Shown: positions 1-9,054 of the stretch, one piece after another
How the letters are laid out: each line of letters opens with the position of its first letter
How positions within the stretch are numbered: position 1 is the stretch's first letter
From: Paracoccaceae bacterium
GTDB lineage: Bacteria; Pseudomonadota; Alphaproteobacteria; Rhodobacterales; Rhodobacteraceae
Assembly: GCA_020832445.1 (NCBI GenBank)
Contig: JAFIEO010000002.1
Coordinates: 1-34,122 of the forward strand
DNA: 34,122 bases
Reading direction: 5' to 3'
Program-made: the position numbers and the translations under genes
The notes under the pieces: generated by a model
Databases searched by the model: none
Told to the model about the DNA's origin: nothing
Seen by the model: only the letters and a program-made list of their open reading frames with translations

Positions 1-25
1 CGCCCCTTGCCTGCCCCACCGGATC

Positions 26-71
26 ACCCGCGTTGCGGGTGCCTGCCCCTGCACGGAATGTGCAGGGGCAG
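26..71 (-). terminator. Two hairpins downstream of the aldehyde dehydrogenase gene
   Basis: Two perfect inverted repeats lie just past the dehydrogenase stop codon. One has 12-bp arms at 43-54 and 60-71 around a 5-nt loop. The other has 6-bp arms at 26-31 and 35-40 around GTT. On the minus strand they sit where a terminator would be, 7 bp after the stop. Neither is followed by a T-run, so they are either non-canonical terminators or 3'-end stabilising structures. Confidence 0.5.
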
Positions 72-77
72 CGCGCA

Positions 78-1523
78 TTACCCGGCAGTGCTGTCCCAGC
101 CCGAAACGGCTTTGACTTCCAGAAAATCCTCAATGCCCCAGATGCCGCCTTCGCGCCCGTTGCCCGATTGTTTCATCCCACCAAAAGGCGCGCCTGCGCC
201 GCGGGATTTGCCATTCATCTCGACCATGCCGGCGCGCAAGTGCCGTGCCATGCGGTTGCGGCGCGCGCCATCGCTGCTTTGGACATAGTTGGTCAGCCCG
301 TAGACTGTGTCATTTGCGATGCGCAGCGCGTCATCTTCAGAATCGAAGGGGATGATGGACAGGACCGGCCCGAAGATTTCTTCGCGCGCGATGGTCATGT
401 CGTTGGTGACATCGGCAAAGACTGTGGGTCGCACGAAATAGCCGCGATTCATGCCCTCGGGGCGTCCCAGCCCGCCTGCAACCAGCCGCGCGCCATCCGA
501 TATGCCCTTGGCGATCAGGTCCTGCACCTTGTTGAACTGCGCCTGACTGACCACAGGCCCGATATGGCGGCCCGTCTGATTGGCGGGGCCAACGGCGGTG
601 GCTTCGGCAAGTTCGCGGGCGGTTTCCACGGCGCTGTCATAGATGTCGCGCTGCACCAACATGCGGGTCGGTGCATTGCAGGACTGGCCGGAGTTGTTGA
701 AGCAATGCGCCGCACCGCGTTGCACGGCCTTTTCATCGGCATCGGCAAAGATGATATTCGCGCCTTTGCCACCCAGTTCCAGATGCACGCGCTTCAGGGT
801 TTCGGCGGCATTTTTGGAAATCGCAATGCCCGCGCGGGTCGATCCCGTGAAGCTGACCATATCGACATCCGCGTGGGTGGAAAGCTGCGTGCCGACACCC
901 GGACCATCACCATTCACCATGTTATAGACACCCGGCGGGGTTCCGGCGTCGTGCAGGATTTCAGACCAGATGATGGACGACAGCGGTGCAATCTCGGACG
1001 GTTTGAGAACCATGGTGCAGCCTGCCAGAAGTGCGGGGATCACCTTCAGCGTGACTTGATTCATCGGCCAGTTCCATGGCGTGATCAGCGCGCAGACCCC
1101 CACGGCCTCGCGGATGATGCGGTCATCGGGGGCATGCTCGCCCAAGGGTTCGATAAAGCGGATTTTGTCAAACGCGGTGATGAAATTGCGGATATGCGCC
1201 GCACCTGCACCCACCTGAGAGCCGCTTGCCATGTCGATGGGCGCGCCCATTTCAAGGCTGATGGCCTGCGCCATATCCGCCGAACGCGCGGCATAAACTT
1301 CGGCTATGCGTTTGACCAGCGCCAGCCGATCGGCGGGGTCGGTATGCATCCAGCCGGGCAGGGCGGCATGTGCGGCGGCGACCGCTGCATCCGTATCGGC
1401 CTGTCCACCAAGCGAGATGACGGCGCAGGCGTCTTCGGTCGAGGGGTCAATGACCGGTAGATCACGCCCTTCGCGTGGCGCGACCCATTCCCCGTTGATA
1501 TAGAATTGCCGTTTGTCCAGCAT
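78..1523 (-). CDS. NAD(P)-dependent aldehyde dehydrogenase family protein
   Basis: A 481-residue aldehyde dehydrogenase of normal family length, which oxidises an aldehyde to the acid with NAD(P)+. Visible motifs are the cofactor-region PWNWP with Asn151, the LELGGK motif with the general base Glu249, and the NSGQSC motif with the catalytic nucleophile Cys282. Near the C-terminus a PFGGMKQSGNGRE segment is the usual oligomerisation/substrate region. The ATG is preceded by a strong AGGAGGG ribosome site. It is the last gene of a minus-strand group behind a membrane winged-helix protein (68-bp gap). The substrate cannot be told from the sequence, so no symbol is given. Confidence 0.95.
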   Translation of the reverse strand: MLDKRQFYINGEWVAPREGRDLPVIDPSTEDACAVISLGGQADTDAAVAAAHAALPGWMHTDPADRLALVKRIAEVYAARSADMAQAISLEMGAPIDMASGSQVGAGAAHIRNFITAFDKIRFIEPLGEHAPDDRIIREAVGVCALITPWNWPMNQVTLKVIPALLAGCTMVLKPSEIAPLSSIIWSEILHDAGTPPGVYNMVNGDGPGVGTQLSTHADVDMVSFTGSTRAGIAISKNAAETLKRVHLELGGKGANIIFADADEKAVQRGAAHCFNNSGQSCNAPTRMLVQRDIYDSAVETARELAEATAVGPANQTGRHIGPVVSQAQFNKVQDLIAKGISDGARLVAGGLGRPEGMNRGYFVRPTVFADVTNDMTIAREEIFGPVLSIIPFDSEDDALRIANDTVYGLTNYVQSSDGARRNRMARHLRAGMVEMNGKSRGAGAPFGGMKQSGNGREGGIWGIEDFLEVKAVSGWDSTAG

Positions 1524-1591
1524 CTTGCCCTCCTGCTATGCACATGTTCACTATCTTGCATTCGGGGGGCGGGGTTTCAAGGGACAGCGCG

Positions 1592-2296
1592 TTAACGCAG
1601 GGAAATGACTTTGCGGTCAATGGCCAGCATATAGCCCTGCCGCGCAATATTGCGGATCAGAACTTCGCTGATCAACTGGTTGCCCAGTGTATCGCGCAGG
1701 CGCTTGATGCGGGTGGCGCCTGCGGCTTCATCGCAATCAGCCTCGTCGCGGCCGGAAATCACGGCCTCGATTGCGGCGCCGGACAGCACCTCGTCGTCAA
1801 TGCAGGCTTCGGCCAGTACGGCCAGCGTTTCAACCGCCGCAGGGGTCAGCCTGAATTCCATATCATTCAGGGTGACCGCATTTGTCGCGCGGTCGATCAC
1901 CAGTTGTGACACCTGCAACCCCTGCTTTTCAACCTGCACCATGCGCCGGTTCAGCGTGATCAACATGACAATCATCACGAAAGACGTAATCAAAAGCCCG
2001 GTGGCAAAAACCAGCAGCACGAAAATCACCACCCTGTAGGATACCAGCGTTTCGGAAAATGCCGTTCCTGACTGGGCCAGAATTTCCAGCAGCTTGATCT
2101 CGGCGTGGCTGGTCAGGTCTGCGTTTTCAACGAACACACGTTCGACGCGCGCATTGAACGCGCCTGCATCAGGCAGATGCAGAAACAGCGCCACAGCACT
2201 TAGCGCCAGCACACCCACAATCGCGGCAATGCCCCAGACAACCGCACGGTTGCCTATACGCGCCAGATCACTGGCGGAGATGGATTGCCCCTGCAT
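1592..2296 (-). CDS. Membrane-anchored winged-helix domain protein
   Basis: A 234-residue protein with two hydrophobic segments, about residues 19-40 and 89-115, separated by a roughly 48-residue loop. A C-terminal domain follows (about 140-228) resembling an OmpR-type winged helix: beta strands, LTPAAVETLAVL, then a recognition-helix-like part GATRIKRLRDTLG and a final GYML hairpin. The domain order is the reverse of ToxR-like regulators, where the DNA-binding part precedes the membrane segment. The start at 2296 is chosen for its AGGAG site; an upstream extension would run through the preceding secreted-protein gene. The first 29 bp overlap that gene's end, suggesting translational coupling. 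Regulatory targets are unknown. Confidence 0.8.
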   Translation of the reverse strand: MQGQSISASDLARIGNRAVVWGIAAIVGVLALSAVALFLHLPDAGAFNARVERVFVENADLTSHAEIKLLEILAQSGTAFSETLVSYRVVIFVLLVFATGLLITSFVMIVMLITLNRRMVQVEKQGLQVSQLVIDRATNAVTLNDMEFRLTPAAVETLAVLAEACIDDEVLSGAAIEAVISGRDEADCDEAAGATRIKRLRDTLGNQLISEVLIRNIARQGYMLAIDRKVISLR

Positions 2297-2558
2297 TGAC
2301 GCTCCTGCGTTGAAATTCGTCTTCCCCGAAGATGGATTCGATTTGTAGAAGCGTCCAGCCGCTTCGTGAAATGACAGGTTCGGCATAATTGCGTGCGGCC
2401 TGTGCGGATGCGCAAGCCGGTTGCGGCAATTCAATGATGCCATATTGCAGGCGCAACGGGTTGTCCTGCTTGGCTTTATAATCTGCATAGCACTGGGCCG
2501 AGGCTTGTCCCGCAAGCGCCAGAACCAGAAATGCAGCGGTAAGGAATGCGGTTTTCAT
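2268..2558 (-). CDS. Small secreted or periplasmic hypothetical protein
   Basis: A 96-residue protein with a clear Sec signal peptide: a Lys, a hydrophobic core of Ala/Leu/Val, and an AxA cleavage site near residue 21. The mature part has two cysteines (about residues 23 and 49) that could pair in the periplasm. It ends with a conserved-looking GWTLLQIESIFG stretch. I recall similar short proteins in other Rhodobacteraceae but no assigned function. Its 3' end overlaps the start of the membrane winged-helix gene, so the two are probably co-translated and may work together. Confidence 0.75.
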   Translation of the reverse strand: MKTAFLTAAFLVLALAGQASAQCYADYKAKQDNPLRLQYGIIELPQPACASAQAARNYAEPVISRSGWTLLQIESIFGEDEFQRRSVNAGAIHLRQ

Positions 2559-2617
2559 GCCGGAACCATCGCACCAGCGCCCGGGTTATTCAATATCAGC
2601 GGCCCTCAGGCAGGGGT

Positions 2618-2630
2618 GTTATCGGATAAC
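2618..2630. promoter_or_regulatory. Perfect 13-bp palindrome between divergent genes
   Basis: GTTATC-G-GATAAC is a perfect inverted repeat with 6-bp arms and a one-base centre. It lies in the 149-bp gap between the minus-strand secreted-protein gene (start 2558) and the plus-strand cysteine-repeat gene (start 2708). Its position fits an operator for one or both promoters. No protein is assigned to it. Confidence 0.35.
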
Positions 2631-2707
2631 GGCCAAGCGTTATTGCGCGACAAGGCGCGGCGGCGGCAGGGTCATGCCATGGTCCGTTTACGAAAGGAAC
2701 CCAAGGC

Positions 2708-3394
2708 ATGACCACTTTTTTCAGCAACCTGCGAACCCGAACCACCGGTGCCCTGATGGCAGCCGGTGTTGCCATGGGCGCGATGACCTTGCCCGCCACA
2801 CCTGCGCAGGCATCAGATGATGCGCTGGTTAAATTCCTGCTGGGGGCCGCCGCCGTTGCAATTGTCGTGCATGCCGCGCGGTCGGACAGTGGCAACCGTG
2901 CCCGCCCCCCGCAAGGGCGCCCCCACCAAAACAGCCGCGAATTGCCAAGCCATTGTCAGGAAACATGGTCGGTGCGCAATCGCAACATCTCGCTTTATAA
3001 TGCGCAATGTCTGCACGATGCGGGATTACGCAGCCTGCCGCGCCAATGTCTGGAAAACACCCGCACCAATCGCGGCCAGCGCAGCGTGTATCGTGCGGCC
3101 TGTTTGCATGATGCGGGCTATTTCCCTGAACGCAGCGCGCCCAATCGCGGGCGCGACCGTCACCAGCCCACCCCGCCGCGCGGTGGGGGATGGCAAAGTG
3201 GCACGCTGTTGCCGCAGCACTGCCTGATTTCCTACCGCTATGGCGGGCAGACACTTGCAGGGTATCGCGGGTCTTGCCTACAGCAAAGCGGCGTTCGCAA
3301 TCTGCCCGCCACCTGTGAAGTGCGCAGCACCAGCGGGACAATCTATTCCGCACAATGCCTGAGCGAACGCGGCTATCGCAGCCATCGCCGTTGA
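2708..3394 (+). CDS. Secreted protein with four two-cysteine repeats
   Basis: A 228-residue protein with an N-terminal signal sequence (hydrophobic segment and AxA-type site around residue 35). A second hydrophobic stretch follows (about 44-57), then a basic, Arg/Gln/Asn-rich region. From about residue 80 there are four imperfect repeats of roughly 30-35 residues following the pattern C, about 16-19 residues, C-L, then about six residues including Gly. Examples are the CLHDAG, CLHDAG, CLQQSG and CLSERG segments, each preceded by a partner cysteine in an LPxxC or similar context. This gives eight regularly spaced cysteines, as expected for a disulfide-stabilised secreted repeat. An AAGGAA site precedes the ATG. 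I do not recognise the family. Confidence 0.75.
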   Translation: MTTFFSNLRTRTTGALMAAGVAMGAMTLPATPAQASDDALVKFLLGAAAVAIVVHAARSDSGNRARPPQGRPHQNSRELPSHCQETWSVRNRNISLYNAQCLHDAGLRSLPRQCLENTRTNRGQRSVYRAACLHDAGYFPERSAPNRGRDRHQPTPPRGGGWQSGTLLPQHCLISYRYGGQTLAGYRGSCLQQSGVRNLPATCEVRSTSGTIYSAQCLSERGYRSHRR

Positions 3395-3433
3395 TGGTTG
3401 CACAGATGGGGGGCGTTCGGGCATTACTGGCCC

Positions 3434-4057
3434 ATGACTTCGAACGCCGCCCCCGATTATGAGTACGAGCGCCTTGCAGCCCTGCAAGGCGCTTGTCGCA
3501 TTGCAGGCGTTGATGAAGTGGGGCGCGGCCCGTTATGCGGCCCGGTGACAGCGGCGGCAGTCTGGCTGGACCCCGCCGCCCTGCCTGCGGGGCTGGCTGA
3601 TTCCAAACGATTAAGCGCGCAGGCACGCGAACGGGTGTTCGCCGCTATCATGGCCAGTGCCGATGTGGGCATCGGCCATGCGACAGCGGCCGAGATTGAC
3701 CAGATCAACATCCTGCAAGCCACCTATCTGGCGATGCAGCGCGCCATTGCCGCGCTGCGCGTTCCGCCCGACCATCTGCTGATCGATGGTAACCGCCTGC
3801 CGCCCGTATTGCCCGCGCCCGCGCAGGCTGTGGTCAAGGGGGACGGGCGGGTCTTGTCCATCGCGGCCGCGTCCATCATAGCCAAGGTCACGCGTGATCG
3901 GATCATGGCAGACCTTGCGCGGGACTACCCGGGTTACGGTTGGGAGGTGAACGCCGGATATCCGACAAAGCGTCACAAAAATGCCATAGCAGATTTGGGG
4001 GTAACCCCAGAGCATAGACGTTCATTCGCCCCCATACGCAAAATCTTGTGTCCATAG
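3434..4057 (+). CDS. rnhB: Ribonuclease HII
   Basis: A 207-residue RNase HII, which cleaves the RNA strand of RNA-DNA hybrids and starts ribonucleotide excision from DNA. The four acidic active-site residues are visible: Asp27 and Glu28 in GVDEVGRGP, Asp118 in LIDGN, and Asp155 in KVTRD. The DSKRLS and [12 protein letters not shown] motifs are typical. A longer frame begins at TTG 3398, but the ATG at 3434 gives the usual family N-terminus. No strong ribosome site is visible, so the start is not certain. It precedes ccrM on the same strand, a common alphaproteobacterial arrangement. Confidence 0.95.
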   Translation: MTSNAAPDYEYERLAALQGACRIAGVDEVGRGPLCGPVTAAAVWLDPAALPAGLADSKRLSAQARERVFAAIMASADVGIGHATAAEIDQINILQATYLAMQRAIAALRVPPDHLLIDGNRLPPVLPAPAQAVVKGDGRVLSIAAASIIAKVTRDRIMADLARDYPGYGWEVNAGYPTKRHKNAIADLGVTPEHRRSFAPIRKILCP

Positions 4058-4066
4058 CTTACATGA

Positions 4067-5275
<1,209 letters not shown>

Positions 5276-5332
5276 TCCCACCTTATCACAGTTACCGCCG
5301 GTGTCCTTGGTTCCCGCCGGGACACCCACTGA

Positions 5333-5359
5333 CCCCGCCTGAATTGGCGGGGTTTTTTT
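5333..5359 (+). terminator. Intrinsic terminator after ccrM
   Basis: A perfect 7-bp GC stem (CCCCGCC at 5333-5339, GGCGGGG at 5346-5352) with a 6-nt loop is followed directly by seven T residues (5353-5359). This is a textbook Rho-independent terminator 57 bp after the ccrM stop, separating it from the next gene. Confidence 0.95.
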
Positions 5360-5425
5360 ATGCGCTGGACCCGCATGGCGCGTGGCCTATACTGAACGCG
5401 TGAAGTGATGCAAAGCGGGGGCCAG

Positions 5426-7000
5426 ATGCGCGATTTTCAATATCCCGGCCGGTCGGCGGTCTATGCGAGCAGCGGCATATGTGCCACATCGCACCCGCTG
5501 GCGGCGAAAACGGCGGTCGATATCCTGCAAGCAGGCGGCAACGCCGCCGATGCCGCCATTGCCGCGGCCGTCCTGCTGGGCATATGCGAACCGCAGATGA
5601 CAGGGATCGGGGGCGATTGTTTCGTGCTGCTGAAACCCGCAGGCGAAGACCGCATTGTCGCGCTGAACGGGTCGGGGCGCGCGCCTTCGGGACAAAATGC
5701 AGCCGACCTGCGCGCGCGCGGGCATGACACCGTGCCATTATTCGGCGTGGATGCCGTGACCCTGCCGGGCGCTGTGGATGCCTTTTGCCGCCTGAATGCC
5801 GATTGGGGGCGCATGGCGCTGGCCGATATTCTGGCGCCCGCCATCCGCTATGCGCAAGACGGTGTGCCCGTTGCGCCGCGCACTGCATTTGACTGGGGGC
5901 GCGCGCAAAACCTGCAAGGGCGCGCGCGCGATTATTTCCTGACCGGCGGCCAGCCTTTGCGTGCAGGCCAGATATTCCGCGCCCCCGCGCAGGCCCGCGC
6001 CTTGCGCCAGATCGCAGCGCAGGGCCGCGCCGGCTTTTACGAAGGTGCAGTGGCGCAGGACATCATTGACAGCCTGCGCGCGCTGGGTGGCACGCATACG
6101 CTCGATGATCTGGCCGCGACGCGCTGCGATTATGCAGACCCCATTTCCGGCACATATCAGGGTGTAGAGTTGGTGGAGCATGCCCCCAACGGGCAGGGGG
6201 CCACGGCAAACCTGATCCTCAATATCCTGTCGCATTTCGATATTGCGGGCCTTGATCCCCTGGGCGCACAGCGCGCCCATCTGGAAGCAGAGGCCACGAA
6301 ACTGGCCTATGACGCGCGCAACCGCATCATCGCAGATCCCGACCATACATCCAGACTGGCCCATATGCTGGCCCCTGAAACAGCCGCCGCGCTTGCCGCG
6401 CTGATTGCGCCCGACCGCGTTATCGCCGATCCCGCCCCCCTGACCGAAGCCATCCACCGCGACACAATCTATCTGACCGTGGTGGACCGCGACCGCATGG
6501 CCGTGTCGCTGATCTATTCGATCTTCCATCCCTTCGGGTCGGGGCTGGCCTCGGAAAAATACGGAATTCTGTTCCAGAACCGTGGTGCAGGCTTCACGCT
6601 ACAGTCCGGCCACCCGAATGAATTGCAGGGCGGCAAACGGCCCATGCACACCATCATCCCCGGCATGCTGCGCGAAAACGGGCGCGTCACCCTGCCGTTC
6701 GGGGTGATGGGCGGCGCATACCAGCCGGTTGGTCACGCGCGGCTGGTGTCAAACCTGACCGATTTCGGGATGGAATTGCAAAGCGCCATCGACGCGCCGC
6801 GCGCTTTTGCCGAAAATGGCACCCTGACACTGGAACGTCCCTATCCTGACGCAACATTGCGCGCGCTTGCCGATATTGGCCATAAGGTCGTGTGCTCGGA
6901 CAGTCCCATCGGGGGCGCACAGGCCATCCGACTGAACAGCGAAGGTGTGCTGATTGGCGCATCCGACCCGCGCAAGGATGGCTGCGCAATCGGGTATTGA
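5426..7000 (+). CDS. Gamma-glutamyltransferase family protein (Ntn hydrolase)
   Basis: A 524-residue member of the gamma-glutamyltransferase family, made as a proenzyme that cuts itself before a Thr which then becomes the N-terminal nucleophile. The candidate Thr is Thr347 in HRDTIYLTVVD, followed by a GSG segment near 371. Early family motifs are visible as ILQAGGNAADAAIAA and GIGGDCF. The usual TTH around the nucleophile is replaced by TIY, which fits the oxamate-amidohydrolase-like branch rather than glutathione-specific enzymes; that assignment is tentative. No signal peptide is seen, so it is probably cytoplasmic. ATG 5426 is preferred over GTG 5405 and ATG 5408 because it gives the common MRDFQ start. 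Confidence 0.88.
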   Translation: MRDFQYPGRSAVYASSGICATSHPLAAKTAVDILQAGGNAADAAIAAAVLLGICEPQMTGIGGDCFVLLKPAGEDRIVALNGSGRAPSGQNAADLRARGHDTVPLFGVDAVTLPGAVDAFCRLNADWGRMALADILAPAIRYAQDGVPVAPRTAFDWGRAQNLQGRARDYFLTGGQPLRAGQIFRAPAQARALRQIAAQGRAGFYEGAVAQDIIDSLRALGGTHTLDDLAATRCDYADPISGTYQGVELVEHAPNGQGATANLILNILSHFDIAGLDPLGAQRAHLEAEATKLAYDARNRIIADPDHTSRLAHMLAPETAAALAALIAPDRVIADPAPLTEAIHRDTIYLTVVDRDRMAVSLIYSIFHPFGSGLASEKYGILFQNRGAGFTLQSGHPNELQGGKRPMHTIIPGMLRENGRVTLPFGVMGGAYQPVGHARLVSNLTDFGMELQSAIDAPRAFAENGTLTLERPYPDATLRALADIGHKVVCSDSPIGGAQAIRLNSEGVLIGASDPRKDGCAIGY

Positions 7001-7043
7001 TCCCTGTCAGAAATTCCGGGCTGTATCAGGCTTCTGCACCAAC

Positions 7044-7065
7044 TTCATCTTGCCCCAAATACTCA
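7044..7065 (+). repeat. 3'-end motif, copy 1
   Basis: TTCATCTTGCCCCAAATACTCA lies 43 bp after the glutamyltransferase-family stop. A second copy at 22149-22170 matches in 20 of 22 positions. Both lie between convergent genes, just past a plus-strand stop codon. Its role is unknown; it could belong to a 3'-end processing or termination signal. Confidence 0.5.
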
Positions 7066-7073
7066 GATACGGA

Positions 7074-7098
7074 ACCCCCTGCCCGGCGGGCAGGGGGT
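7074..7098. terminator. Hairpin between convergent genes
   Basis: A perfect 11-bp inverted repeat (7074-7084 and 7088-7098) with a 3-nt loop lies between the end of the glutamyltransferase-family gene and the end of the convergent CMD-like gene. It has no clear T-run on either side. Its position and strength suggest a bidirectional transcription end point. Confidence 0.6.
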
Positions 7099-7154
7099 GA
7101 CATATAGACTTGCGGCGCAGCCGCACAATCAGGTCAGGCAGAGATCAGGTCAAC

Positions 7155-7490
7155 TCAGCCCGCCAGCTGGTCCCAGCACTCCATGGCTTTGCCCGCATAC
7201 ATCACGGCGGGCCCGCCACCCATCTGGATGCACATGCCCAGCACATCCGCCAGTTCCTCGCGGCTGGCCCCGGCTTTCATCAGCGCTTCCACATGAAATG
7301 CGATGCATGGCTCGCAGCGCACGGCAACGGCAATGCCCAAAGCCACGAATTCCTTTTCCTTCACGCCCAGAACGCCACTTGTCTTGGCCGCCATCGACAG
7401 CGCGCCAAACCCCTTCATCGTGTCGGGGATCGCTTTGGCCAATGTGCGGGATTTGTCGCGTGTTTCAGCAATAAACGCAGGGTAATCCAT
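7155..7490 (-). CDS. Carboxymuconolactone decarboxylase / AhpD-like family protein
   Basis: A 111-residue alpha-helical protein of the CMD/AhpD family. The redox motif is present as RCEPCIAFH: Cys59, Cys62 and His66, with Glu46 upstream, as in AhpD-type alkylhydroperoxidase enzymes. It may act in thiol-based peroxide handling, which would suit its position behind the oxidative-stress pair chrR-rpoE, but this is inference. The start at 7490 is chosen over 7502 because a GAGGA site lies just before it. The 106-bp gap after chrR leaves open whether it shares that operon. Confidence 0.88.
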   Translation of the reverse strand: MDYPAFIAETRDKSRTLAKAIPDTMKGFGALSMAAKTSGVLGVKEKEFVALGIAVAVRCEPCIAFHVEALMKAGASREELADVLGMCIQMGGGPAVMYAGKAMECWDQLAG

Positions 7491-7596
7491 ATCAGTCCTC
7501 ATATGTCATGTTATGCATATGAAGTGCCGCAAGTGCGCGGGGCCTGCGTTGATACAGATCAAGCCCCGATACAGATTAAGGACCGCGCGCGGCGTA

Positions 7597-8253
7597 TCAT
7601 ATTCTGAAAAACGGCTGTGCCAGACGCGGCAGAAGCGCGCGGAATTTCAGCGGTGCATCCGTGGCCGCCAGGCAGATACAATCTGCACCCGCTTCGGCAA
7701 CGGGCGTATGCTCCATGTCTTCATCCGCGATTTCAACATCACCACGCGCGAAGCGGTCGGTTTCGTCCACAAACGCACCTTGCAGCACCAGCGTCAGTTC
7801 CAACCCGCGATGCCCATGATCCGGCACTGCCGTTCCGGCCGGAATATGCAGCAATCTTGCACTGGCATTGCGCGAGGTTGGCAAAATCGCCTGCCTGACC
7901 CCGCCGCCGATACTGCGCCATTGCACCTGCTCCAGACCGCCGCCGACATAGCTGCGCAACGGGCCTGGAAGCACAGTGTCACCGCGCGCGGCACGCACGG
8001 GCGCGCCTGGCGCGGTGCTGCCGCCACCACGCTTGATTTTTTCCAGCGTCGCAGACAGTGCCCCCGATGACAGCGCGGCAGGGGCTATGCGCTGTTCCAG
8101 AACCGCACCGCCCACGCAATCAAACCCTGCCAGACGGGCGCGGCATTCGTCGCAAAGCGAAATATGCGTGGCCACAACCAGATTGAACGCCTCTGGCAGG
8201 GTCCCTGCCGAGTAGGCCATCAACAACTTGTCGCTTATGTGGTGTTTAATCAT
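7597..8253 (-). CDS. chrR: ChrR-type cupin anti-sigma factor
   Basis: A 218-residue zinc anti-sigma factor of the ChrR type. The N-terminal zinc-binding module shows His4/His5, then His30, Cys34 and Cys37 in HISLCDEC. The C-terminal half is a cupin with the metal-ligand pattern HGHRGLE and a later His before a CIC segment. In Rhodobacter sphaeroides, ChrR holds RpoE inactive until singlet oxygen triggers release. The gene follows rpoE with an 18-bp gap on the same strand, the expected arrangement, so the two are almost certainly one transcript. Confidence 0.95.
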   Translation of the reverse strand: MIKHHISDKLLMAYSAGTLPEAFNLVVATHISLCDECRARLAGFDCVGGAVLEQRIAPAALSSGALSATLEKIKRGGGSTAPGAPVRAARGDTVLPGPLRSYVGGGLEQVQWRSIGGGVRQAILPTSRNASARLLHIPAGTAVPDHGHRGLELTLVLQGAFVDETDRFARGDVEIADEDMEHTPVAEAGADCICLAATDAPLKFRALLPRLAQPFFRI

Positions 8254-8271
8254 CGTCGTGCCGTTTCTTTG

Positions 8272-8844
8272 TCAAGTCATGGAATGGCGCAGCCGTTCCA
8301 GTGCCAATCTGATGCGGGATTTGATCGTGCCAAGGGGTAGTCCTGTTTCATCTGCAATTTCGTTATGCGACAGGTCCCCGAAATAGGCGCTTTCGATCAT
8401 CTTCCTTTGCTTGTCGGGCAGGGCGTTCATGGCCTGTGCCAGTTTTTCTGTTTCCTGTTGCAAGGCCAGCGTATCGAACTGGTCCGGTTCGGCGTCTGGT
8501 CCCCATGTCAGATCTTCAGGTTCGGGTCGGCGGTCGCGCCTTAGCATATCAATGCGCCGGTTTCGCGCGATCGTGAATATCCATGTTGCCGCGCTCGCGC
8601 GCGACGGGTCGAATTGTGCGGCTTTGTGCCATACAGTCGCCATAACGTCCTGCGCACATTCCTCTGCTGTTGTCGGATCTGCACCCGACTTCATCAAAAA
8701 CGCCTTTACGCGCGGCGCGAAATGTTCGAACAAAACGGTAAAAGCCTGTGCATCCTGCCCATGGGCCACGCGCATAACCAGTTCTGCCCAAACGATTTTA
8801 TCGGTCTTGTCCAATAGTGCCTGTCCCGCCATCCTGCCCAACAT
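8272..8844 (-). CDS. rpoE: RNA polymerase sigma factor RpoE (ECF, singlet-oxygen type)
   Basis: An ECF sigma factor with region 2 (FEHFAPRVKAFLMKSGAD, then TWIFTIARNRRIDMLRRDRRP) and region 4 (LPDKQRKMIESAYFGDLSHNEIA, then LPLGTIKSRIRLALERLR). Together with chrR it matches the singlet-oxygen system of R. sphaeroides. The start is uncertain. The frame is open back to ATG 8922, but the likely promoter places the transcript start close to that codon, so an internal start is more likely: ATG 8844 with a distant AAGGA, ATG 8831, or TTG 8814. Sigma factors of this group begin shortly before the WAELVMRVAHG segment. Confidence 0.93.
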   Translation of the reverse strand: MLGRMAGQALLDKTDKIVWAELVMRVAHGQDAQAFTVLFEHFAPRVKAFLMKSGADPTTAEECAQDVMATVWHKAAQFDPSRASAATWIFTIARNRRIDMLRRDRRPEPEDLTWGPDAEPDQFDTLALQQETEKLAQAMNALPDKQRKMIESAYFGDLSHNEIADETGLPLGTIKSRIRLALERLRHSMT

Positions 8845-8928
8845 TACACAATTCGCGTCCTTTTGGGGTAACGCGCCTTGCAAATGTTGCGTGATTGTAT
8901 CGCCACAGGTGTGATCAAACATGACTGA

Positions 8929-8956
8929 GTTACGGCTGCAAGGGGGCGGCGGATCA
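8929..8956 (-). promoter_or_regulatory. Candidate RpoE-dependent promoter for rpoE-chrR
   Basis: On the minus strand TGATCC (8956-8951) is followed after 16 bp by CGTAAC (8934-8929). TGATC-type -35 boxes are what I recall for RpoE promoters of R. sphaeroides, where the operon activates itself. Transcription would begin near 8922, which argues against the longest rpoE reading frame. Confidence 0.6.
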
Positions 8957-8991
8957 AAAAGACCTGTATCGACGGAAGATGTTTTTTGCAG

Positions 8992-9019
8992 TGATCTGCC
9001 GCCGCAGTCATGACGTAGA
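8992..9019 (+). promoter_or_regulatory. Candidate RpoE-dependent promoter for the divergent operon
   Basis: TGATCT (8992-8997), a 16-bp spacer, then CGTAGA (9014-9019). The layout and spacing are the same as in the opposite-strand candidate before rpoE. Transcription would start near 9026, leaving a leader of about 28 nt that contains the CGGAG ribosome site of the next gene. Confidence 0.6.
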
Positions 9020-9054
9020 ATATAAAACGAAAAGATTTACCGGAGCGACGCCGT

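Noticed and set aside
33-1460. 475-codon plus-strand frame opposite the aldehyde dehydrogenase
   Set aside because: It is a GC-rich antisense shadow. The minus-strand frame has all catalytic motifs and a strong ribosome site.
8845-8922. N-terminal extension of rpoE to ATG 8922
   Set aside because: The candidate promoter places the transcript start about at this ATG, and the extra residues do not resemble the sigma-factor N-terminus.
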